Source of the DNA: Paenibacillus faecis
GTDB taxonomy: Bacteria > Bacillota > Bacilli > Paenibacillales > Paenibacillaceae
Length of the DNA: 64,000 nucleotides
Direction: 5' to 3'
NCBI RefSeq assembly: GCF_008084145.1
Contig: NZ_VSDO01000001.1
Coordinates: 1,254,840-1,318,839 of the forward strand
This document shows positions 58,144 through 64,000 of the stretch, in pieces. Position 1 is the first letter of the stretch. Every line of letters starts with the position of its first letter. The notes beneath the pieces were generated by a model, which did no database searches, was not told where the DNA came from, and was given only the letters and a program-made list of their open reading frames with translations. A program made the position numbers and the translations under genes.

Positions 58144-58827
58144 GTGAAAAACCTGCATTTTTTGCGTAATTTTCCTTTCTTTGAGCATCTGGAGGAAGCG
58201 GATCTGGAAAAAATCGTTCCGCTTTTTATGACTAGGACATATGAAAAAGGAACTACGCTTTTTTTGGAGAACGAGGATGGCGAGGAACTGTTTCTGATCC
58301 AGTCGGGAGCCATCCATATCTACCGAAATGATGAGAACAGAGAGATTATTTTGGCGGTGCTCCGTGAGGGCGACTTCTTCGGAGAGATGGCTCTGCTGGA
58401 AAGCGGACAAGTCCGCTCGGCATCCGCCCGCACGATTGAGAAATCGGTACTGTGCATTTTGAAGCGGCGCGATTTCGTCGAGATGCTGAAGGTAAACCCG
58501 CAGATTACGCTCAAGATCCTGGAGACCGCGCTAACCCGGCTTCGCAAAGCCAATGAGCAAATCCTAGATCTGACCTTGTTGGACGCCAGAGCGAGAATCG
58601 TTCGCACACTGCTTCGGCTGATGGAGGAGCATGGCCGCCGCAAAACGGACGGCATTCAAATCGGGCTAAAGCTGACCCATCAGCAGATTGCCGATATGTC
58701 CGGCACCGTAAGGGAGACGGTAACCAAGGTGATGCTCGACCTACAAAACAGCGAATATATTTCCGTCGATAAGAAAGTCGTGCTGGTACGGGACCCCGAA
58801 AGGCTGAAACAATCCGCCGGTCTGTAA
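58144..58827 (+). CDS. Crp/Fnr family transcriptional regulator with cAMP-type pocket
   Basis: 227 residues, GTG start 6 nt after GGAGGG. N-terminal cyclic-nucleotide-binding beta-roll with GDFFGEMALLESG and QVRSASA, giving the phosphate-binding Glu (E81) and Arg-Ser pair (R91, S92) used by Crp to hold cAMP; dimer helix; C-terminal winged HTH (LTHQQIADMSGTVRETVTKV). No N-terminal Cys cluster, so not an FNR iron-sulfur sensor. Divergent from the HD-GYP/cyclase pair with a palindrome between. Ligand inferred, not proven. Confidence 0.92.
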   Translation: MKNLHFLRNFPFFEHLEEADLEKIVPLFMTRTYEKGTTLFLENEDGEELFLIQSGAIHIYRNDENREIILAVLREGDFFGEMALLESGQVRSASARTIEKSVLCILKRRDFVEMLKVNPQITLKILETALTRLRKANEQILDLTLLDARARIVRTLLRLMEEHGRRKTDGIQIGLKLTHQQIADMSGTVRETVTKVMLDLQNSEYISVDKKVVLVRDPERLKQSAGL

Positions 58828-58925
58828 CAATTCGCTAGCGTATATAGCCTGTGTACATATCAGGAAAGTTCTTTCGATTTAGCATAAAAAGGAAGCCGCC
58901 TAACGGCGCACACCATAGCAACCGC

Positions 58926-58959
58926 AAAAAAACCGGACGGCATGTGCTGTCCGGTTTTT
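58926..58959. terminator. bidirectional terminator
   Basis: AAAACCGGAC / GTCCGGTTTT stem flanked by A and T tracts between the convergent Crp-like and tex genes. Confidence 0.88.
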
Positions 58960-58969
58960 CGTCTGTCAT

Positions 58970-61186
58970 CTATAAAGCCGATTTTTGGGGATTTCGCATC
59001 GTAAGTCCGACGCGTCCCTTTTTCAAATCGACATTCAGGACCCATACGGTCACATTGTCGCCGACCGAGACGACATCCATCGGGTGCTTGACATATCCTT
59101 CGCTGAGCTGGGAGATATGCACCAGGCCGTCGTTCTTGATACCGATATCCACGAAGGCGCCGAAATCGATGACATTCCGCACGGTCCCCTGCAGTTCCAT
59201 GCCCGGGGTTAAGTCCTCGATCTTGAGCACGTCGGTGCGGAAAATCGGCAGCGGCAGCTCCTCGCGCGGGTCGCGTCCCGGACGCTGAAGGCTGTCCAGA
59301 ATGTCGCGAAGTGTGGGAACCCCCACTTCCAGCCGGGCCGCCATCGCTTCCGCGTCGACCGCCGCAAGTTTGGCGGCCAGCTCTTTGGAGCCGACTTGTC
59401 CCAAATCGACGCCCAACTCCGCGAACAACCGGTTCACCACGTCATAGGACTCGGGGTGGATCGGCGTTTTGTCCAGCGGGTTCCGTCCGTCGCTGATCCG
59501 TAGAAACCCGATGCACTGCTCATACGTTTTGGCGCCGAGTCTCGGCACCTTTTGCAACTGCTTCCGGTCGACGAACCGTCCGTTCTCCTCGCGGAACTTG
59601 ACGATATTCTTCGCCGTCGTCGCGTTGACCCCGGACACGTACGAGAGCAGAGACGGCGAAGCCGTGTTGACGTCGACCCCGACATGGTTGACCGCCGATT
59701 CCACAACGGCGGTCAGGCTCTCGTCCAACTGCTTCTGGGAGACGTCATGCTGGTACTGTCCGACCCCGATCGCCTTCGGCTCGATTTTGACGAGCTCGGC
59801 CAGCGGGTCCTGCAGGCGCCGGGCAATCGAAACCGCGCTCCGCTCGGCTACATCCAGATCGGGGAATTCCTCCTGCGCCAATTTGGACGCGGAGTAAACG
59901 CTGGCACCGGCCTCATTGACAATTAAATAGGCCAGCTCTTTGTCTTTCCGTTCGGCGATGACCTCGGCGACGAACTGCTCCGTTTCGCGCGAGGCGGTCC
60001 CGTTGCCGATCACGATCAGCGAGACGGCGTACTTGTCGATCAGCTCGCTGAACTTGGCGGCCGCCTCCCGCTTCTTGTTGTTCGGCGGCGTCGGATACGT
60101 CACCGCGACCTCCAGCAGCTTGCCCGTGTCGTCGACCACGGCCAGCTTGCAGCCGGTCCGGTAGGCCGGATCGACGCCGAGCACGCGTTTGCCGCGGACG
60201 GGCGGCTGCAGCAGCAGGCTGCGCAGGTTCCCGGCGAAGATGGAGATGGCCTGCTGTTCGGCCCGCTCCGTCAAGGCGCCGCGAACCTCGCGCTCGATCG
60301 AAGGCGCGATCAACCGCTTGTACGCGTCCTCAACGACACTGTGAAGGATGCCGCTCACGGCGGAATTTCCCTTAATCCAGCGTCCCGCGATATAGCGATG
60401 AATCGGCTCCGCATCCACTTCAAGCGTCACTTTGAGGACGTCTTCCCGTTCTCCGCGGTTCATCGCGAGAATGCGGTGGGAAGGCATTTTCTTTGCCGGC
60501 TCCCGATAATTGTAGTACATCTCGTAAACGGACTCGGCCTCCGGCGATTTGGCCTCCGATACCATCATCCCATGGTCCATCGTATATTTGCGGGCCCATG
60601 CGCGGATCGCCGCTTCATCGGCTATCGCTTCGGCGACGATATCCATAGCGCCCTGGAGCGCTTCTTCCGCCGTCTGAACGCCTAAATCGGGGTTCACGTA
60701 CCGGCTTGCCTCAACCAGCGCATCCCCCTGCTTGGGCTCGGACCTCAGCCATTCGGCCAGCGGCTCCAGCCCTTTTTCCTTGGCCACACTCGCTCTTGTT
60801 TTGCGTTTCTGCCGGTAAGGGCGGTACAAATCCTCCACTTCCTGGAGCTTGACCGCTTTCTCGATCGACGCGGCCAAGTCGTCCGTCAGCTTCCCCTGTT
60901 CGGCGATAATGCGAAGGACTTCCTTCTTCCGTTCCTCCAGATTGCGCAAATACTGCGTACGGTCCTCAATTTCGCGAAGCTGGTTCTCATCCAGCTCCCC
61001 GGTCATTTCCTTCCGGTAACGGGCGATGAAGGGAATGGTGTTCCCTTCGTCCAATAGCGAAATCGTCGTGCGTACCTGTTTCTGGGACAGCGAGAGTTCC
61101 TTGGCGACCTGCTGAACGATCCGTTCGCGGTTCTCCCTCCCGTTTTGTTCCTCCGCCTTTATGGCATCCGCTTGCGTATGTGACAA
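58970..61186 (-). CDS. tex: Tex family RNA-binding protein (S1 domain)
   Basis: 738 residues from a TTG at 61186, 6 nt after AGAGGG; a longer in-frame reading has no ribosome site. Tex N-terminal helical region (EGNTIPFIARYRKEMTGELD), YqgF-like RNase H fold (KRVLGVDPAYRTGCKLAVVD), helix-hairpin-helix (VDVNTASPSLLSYVSGV, KTYEQCIGFLRI) and C-terminal S1 domain (LTPGMELQGTVRNVIDFGAF). Nucleic-acid-binding factor implicated in transcription and stress responses. Full length. A small terminator on the same strand lies 100 nt upstream. Confidence 0.96.
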   Translation of the reverse strand: MSHTQADAIKAEEQNGRENRERIVQQVAKELSLSQKQVRTTISLLDEGNTIPFIARYRKEMTGELDENQLREIEDRTQYLRNLEERKKEVLRIIAEQGKLTDDLAASIEKAVKLQEVEDLYRPYRQKRKTRASVAKEKGLEPLAEWLRSEPKQGDALVEASRYVNPDLGVQTAEEALQGAMDIVAEAIADEAAIRAWARKYTMDHGMMVSEAKSPEAESVYEMYYNYREPAKKMPSHRILAMNRGEREDVLKVTLEVDAEPIHRYIAGRWIKGNSAVSGILHSVVEDAYKRLIAPSIEREVRGALTERAEQQAISIFAGNLRSLLLQPPVRGKRVLGVDPAYRTGCKLAVVDDTGKLLEVAVTYPTPPNNKKREAAAKFSELIDKYAVSLIVIGNGTASRETEQFVAEVIAERKDKELAYLIVNEAGASVYSASKLAQEEFPDLDVAERSAVSIARRLQDPLAELVKIEPKAIGVGQYQHDVSQKQLDESLTAVVESAVNHVGVDVNTASPSLLSYVSGVNATTAKNIVKFREENGRFVDRKQLQKVPRLGAKTYEQCIGFLRISDGRNPLDKTPIHPESYDVVNRLFAELGVDLGQVGSKELAAKLAAVDAEAMAARLEVGVPTLRDILDSLQRPGRDPREELPLPIFRTDVLKIEDLTPGMELQGTVRNVIDFGAFVDIGIKNDGLVHISQLSEGYVKHPMDVVSVGDNVTVWVLNVDLKKGRVGLTMRNPQKSAL

Positions 61187-61283
61187 TAGAATCCCTCTTT
61201 CGCTCAAAAATACTCTGTGCTTAGTATTATCACAGACTTCCCAAGGTATTTCCACCACCAGATGAATGCCGGTCCTTTGGAAA

Positions 61284-61308
61284 TAAAAAACACCCGTCCA
61301 ACGGGTGG
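61284..61308 (-). terminator. terminator without a gene, upstream of tex
   Basis: CACCCGT / ACGGGTG stem followed on the minus strand by GTTTTTTATTT. No gene ends here: the nearest upstream minus-strand gene is the DUF4190 gene, which has its own terminator 540 nt away. May insulate tex from transcription leaking through the repeat. Confidence 0.7.
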
Positions 61309-61404
61309 CTTGCTCTTAGGCTATAAGCCTTTATTACCGGCTCGCGTCTAAAAGAGCTAGCTTTCACTTCGTTCAAGCTACTATGCCAATTGCCGCTTTT
61401 GCCT

Positions 61405-61848
61405 ATCCCTTAAAGGGTGCGTTTATTGCTAGTCCCCTTCAGACAACCTTGATAATATAGAATTCCTGCATATGTGCATGTTTTTTTCTTGTTAGGGGCC
61501 CAAAATTTCAAAATTCCTGCAAATCTGCAGGTATTTTTGGCGAAACCGGCTCGTTTCTCTAAAATCGCTGGAAATTCCTGCAGATTTGCATCTTTTTTCG
61601 CATACGCTCGGGAATCGGCATAAAAACCTGCAGATTTGCATCTTTTTGGAGTTGGAAGCTTGGAAGTACTCTAGGCGCCACTATGTAGGTGACATATCAC
61701 TTCGATTAGCCATTAAACCACCTTACCTTTCGCTATACATAGCAACTTGAACACTCCTATGATAACGACCCCATCTGGTGTTTTTTTGCTATAGCAGGCG
61801 GTTTGTTGTTTCGCACGCTTCGCGAGCTCAACAGACTAAAGCCACTAA
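61405..61848. repeat. dispersed intergenic repeat, copy 2
   Basis: About 445 bp matching 42430-42840 end to end in the same orientation, with scattered substitutions. It is longer mainly because of an extra unit of about 55 bp carrying one more CCTGCAGATTTGCATCTTTT. No reading frame. With the orphan terminator it accounts for the 717-nt gap between tex and the DUF4190 gene; the 95 nt between that terminator and the repeat hold nothing recognisable. Confidence 0.9.
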
Positions 61849-61849
61849 T

Positions 61850-61882
61850 AAAAAACACCGGGGCTGCGTATAGCCGCGGTGT
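61850..61882 (-). terminator. intrinsic terminator after the DUF4190 gene
   Basis: ACACCGCGGCT / AGCCCCGGTGT stem with one mismatch and a 6-nt loop, followed on the minus strand by TTTTTTATT. Confidence 0.8.
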
Positions 61883-61903
61883 CTCCGGGAACATGGATGA
61901 CCA

Positions 61904-62260
61904 TTAGAAGTTCGTGTAAATATTTCCGCTGCTTACCGAAGCAAACGCGATAAGAGCGAAGACTAAAATCAAGAGAATGATGCCGTACAAAGCGGTTCCG
62001 ACGATACCGCAAACCAGACCGGCAATGGATAATCCCTTGCCCTGTTCCCCGGTTCTCTTCAACTCCTTGAAGGATAAGCTGGCAAATACAATGGCCACAA
62101 TCCCCAGGAGAAAGCCTATATAAGGAATCACGATGGACAGGATGCCCATGACGAGAGATGCGATCGATTTACCGTTCGTCTTGGCGGGTGGCGGCGGATA
62201 GCCGGGCGGGTAATTGTTGAATGTCGTGTATTGATACTGGTCTTGCGGATTTTGATCCAT
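61904..62260 (-). CDS. DUF4190 domain-containing membrane protein
   Basis: 118 residues. Pro/Tyr/Gln-rich N-terminus (YPPGYPPPPAK), then two hydrophobic hairpins (SIASLVMGILSIVIPYIGFL, GIVAIVFASLSF) with the DUF4190 motif GLSIAGLVCGIVGTAL and a last helix (IILLILVFALIAFA). Typical small DUF4190 protein; no function known. ATG after GAGGAGGC. Confidence 0.9.
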   Translation of the reverse strand: MDQNPQDQYQYTTFNNYPPGYPPPPAKTNGKSIASLVMGILSIVIPYIGFLLGIVAIVFASLSFKELKRTGEQGKGLSIAGLVCGIVGTALYGIILLILVFALIAFASVSSGNIYTNF

Positions 62261-62538
62261 GAAGAAGCCTCCTCAAAAAAATTACTGCATATTCGCATGG
62301 CCGGAAAGCCAGAAAATATCCCTATGCTTGGGAATCCATTTCCTGCCCTCACATATGCCCCAAAAAAGTCCAGATAATAACATTGTACTTCATCCTCAGT
62401 TTTGGTGCCATCCTTATTTATACATTGAAAAAAACGGCAGGAAATTTTCAGTTTTCTTTCAGCCTCACTTCAGAATAGATTCAACTTGCCCCCTTAATAT
62501 GAAGAGTGCCTAATATCAAGGAAAGCTGGAGTGATGGA

Positions 62539-63846
62539 ATGAGAGCAAAGAGATGGCTATGGATCGGGCTCACGGCAGCCGCCCTTGCGGCAGTCGCTAT
62601 AATTATCGTATTGAACTTACCGGATCGAAACATGGAATCGCCCTCCCCCGTCCAAAGCACGGCCAAGGCGGCCATGGGCGATATTACCGTCAGCGTTTCC
62701 GGATCCGGCTCGGTGATCGCTACGGACAGCGAAACGGTGCGGACCAAGGACGAAGGCAAAGTGAAGCAGGTGTTGGTCGAAGCCGGTGACGTCGTCAAGA
62801 AAGGACAAGTTCTGCTCACGTTTGAAGCGAATGATCTCACCGAGAATCTCGAATCGCAGCAAAGGAATCTGAAATCGCAGCAGTTGGATCTTCAGGACCT
62901 TCAGGAACAATTCAAACAAAAAGTCGCGGACGGCGGGACGGAGGAGGAGTTAACCTCCATTAAAAAGTCGATAGCCAAACAGGAGCTGAACATTCAAAGC
63001 ACGGAAAAGGAAATCGCCTCGATTCGGGAAGATATGGCTGCCCCGGATCCGCTAACCGCTCCGATTGACGGAACCGTGACCACCGTCAACATCACGGCCG
63101 GGGAGCAAGCTAAGACCGGAACCGAATTGTTTGCGATCCATAATTATCAGGACCTCAGCGTTGCGATTCAGGTGGATGAGCTGGATATCCCCGAAGTAAA
63201 ACCGGGACTGAAGGCTGCCGTTCAAATCGATGCGCTGCCCGATCAAACCTTTGAAGGCGAAGTTTCGGATATTGCCGACGAGGGGGTCGCCTCCAACGGG
63301 GTTTCCCTGTTTGACGTTACGATAAAGCTTCTGAAGACCGAGGGAGTTCGAGTCGGCATGTCCGCGGAAGCTACGGTGATGTTGGAGGAGAAAAAGAATG
63401 TGCTGACGCTTCCCATCGAAGCGGTTCAACAACGGGGCGAAAAATACATAGTCCTCCTGCCTTCCGGTTCCTCGAACGACGGCGGTAACGTGCGGGAGCA
63501 GACGGAAACCGGCGAACCGGCGGCGGATTCCGCGTCACCCACCGCCCGAAAAACGGGCGCTTCGGCCAATGGCCGGATGAAGGAAGTCCAGGTTGGAGCG
63601 CATAACGAAACCCGGATTGAGATCGTCAGCGGCTTGAACGAAGGAGACGAAGTCGTTATCCCCACCGTTCGGCCTTCCGGCAGCTCAACGGCCAATGAGC
63701 AAGCCGTCCCCGCAGGGATGGGCGGTTTCGGAAGCGGAGGCGCTCCAATGCCCGGCGGTATAGGTGGCGGCATGGGCGGCGGTATGCCCGGCGGCGGAAG
63801 CGGGATGCCCCGCAGCGGCGGTGGTGGCGGGGGTGGGAGAGAATGA
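62539..63846 (+). CDS. HlyD/MacA-type periplasmic adaptor-like efflux subunit
   Basis: 435 residues, ATG at 62539, 7 nt after GGAG. N-terminal membrane anchor (WIGLTAAALAAVAIIIVLNL), barrel-sandwich hybrid halves (GKVKQVLVEAGDVVKKGQVL and PIDGTVTTVNITAGEQ), a coiled-coil hairpin between them (QQRNLKSQQLDLQDLQEQF), beta-barrel and a C-terminal part ending in a long Gly/Met-rich tail (GGIGGGMGGGMPGGG). Links to a MacB-type ABC exporter whose ATPase gene starts inside its last codons. Efflux substrate (peptide, drug or other) unknown. Confidence 0.93.
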   Translation: MRAKRWLWIGLTAAALAAVAIIIVLNLPDRNMESPSPVQSTAKAAMGDITVSVSGSGSVIATDSETVRTKDEGKVKQVLVEAGDVVKKGQVLLTFEANDLTENLESQQRNLKSQQLDLQDLQEQFKQKVADGGTEEELTSIKKSIAKQELNIQSTEKEIASIREDMAAPDPLTAPIDGTVTTVNITAGEQAKTGTELFAIHNYQDLSVAIQVDELDIPEVKPGLKAAVQIDALPDQTFEGEVSDIADEGVASNGVSLFDVTIKLLKTEGVRVGMSAEATVMLEEKKNVLTLPIEAVQQRGEKYIVLLPSGSSNDGGNVREQTETGEPAADSASPTARKTGASANGRMKEVQVGAHNETRIEIVSGLNEGDEVVIPTVRPSGSSTANEQAVPAGMGGFGSGGAPMPGGIGGGMGGGMPGGGSGMPRSGGGGGGGRE

Positions 63847-64000
63847 TAAGTTCGCCCCGGCCGCTAATCGAAGTGGATCGTCTGAGTCACGGCTATATCA
63901 TGGCGGGAGAGAGGATACCCGTTTTGCAAAATATCTCCTTTCGCATTCATGACGGGGAATTTGTCGCCATTATCGGACCTTCCGGCTCCGGAAAATCAAC
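63843..64000 (+). CDS. MacB-type ABC transporter ATP-binding protein, cut by the window edge
   Basis: First 52 codons only. Starts ATG at 63843, overlapping the adaptor stop as ATGA. Reads LIEVDRLSHGYIMAGERIPV and then FVAIIGPSGSGKST, the Walker A of a LolD/MacB-like ATPase. Partner of the adaptor upstream; a permease gene is expected to follow beyond the window. Confidence 0.92.
   Translation, partial: MISSPRPLIEVDRLSHGYIMAGERIPVLQNISFRIHDGEFVAIIGPSGSGKS

Noticed and set aside
57526..58410. 294-codon minus-strand frame spanning the HD-GYP start and the Crp-like gene
   Set aside because: Overlaps two well-supported genes and the intergenic palindrome; no ribosome site or domain.

Overview
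The window is a piece of chromosome from a spore-forming Firmicute, most likely Paenibacillus or a close relative in the Paenibacillaceae. Support comes from strong Shine-Dalgarno sites with frequent TTG and GTG starts, a CmpA-type cortex morphogenetic protein, a Btr-like AraC regulator fused to a siderophore-binding domain, a Gram-positive Tad locus without secretin genes, and moderately GC-rich coding sequence with AT-rich intergenic regions. The genus is inferred from gene content and was not tested by database search.

Layout. 0-6.4 kb (all minus strand): TetR regulator, YigZ-family protein, glucose-6-phosphate isomerase, a 3-hydroxyisobutyrate dehydrogenase-like enzyme, PpnP and transketolase. 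6.6-19.4 kb: one tightly packed eight-gene minus-strand operon encoding a secreted/membrane protein, an ABC-2 transporter (ATPase and permease), a coiled-coil membrane protein, a MoxR AAA+ ATPase, a DUF58 protein and two large membrane-anchored VWA proteins. 19.5-23.3 kb: purU, an extended endonuclease IV, a DUF2621 membrane protein and a TIGR01777 epimerase. 23.3-25.5 kb: a pair of iron-siderophore permeases behind a Fur box. 25.5-36 kb: a Tad/Flp pilus or secretion locus (TadZ, TadA, TadB, TadC, Flp1-like pilin, three TadE/G-like proteins, prepilin peptidase, FHA protein). 36-42.4 kb: DCC protein, small Cys-rich protein, Ohr, a lipoprotein/FtsX/LolD-type ABC export module with a His-rich loop, and an alkaline phosphatase with a Pho-box promoter. 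42.4-53.4 kb: a segment bounded by two identical tRNA-Leu(GAG) genes, holding an XRE regulator divergent from a PAS protein, AzlC/AzlD, a Cof-type phosphatase, and a Fur-controlled siderophore operon with a two-domain esterase; the right-hand tRNA-Leu belongs to an Asn-Ser-Glu-Leu cluster. 53.4-64 kb: a palindrome array, a Vat-type acetyltransferase, a small basic protein, SprT-like protein, a conserved small protein, CmpA, a class III cyclase plus HD-GYP protein divergent from a Crp/Fnr regulator, Tex, a DUF4190 protein, and the start of a MacB-type efflux operon.

How the genes work together. The siderophore genes form a Fur/Btr-type circuit: binding protein, two permeases and a cytoplasmic esterase to release iron; no ATPase is encoded, so a shared one elsewhere must power import. 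The Tad genes form one operon for assembly of a surface appendage or secretion apparatus. The MoxR-VWA-ABC operon looks like a membrane-protein or metal-centre maturation machine of unknown target. The cyclase, HD-GYP and Crp genes have the residues expected of a cAMP signalling unit, which would be unusual in this phylum.

The most distinctive non-coding features are a dispersed repeat present twice (42.43-42.84 and 61.40-61.85 kb), an array of imperfect palindromes with MITE-like ends (53.5-53.8 kb), three Fur boxes, a three-repeat Pho box, and paired operators between the XRE and PAS genes. No CRISPR array, transposase, integrase, rRNA or phage gene was found.
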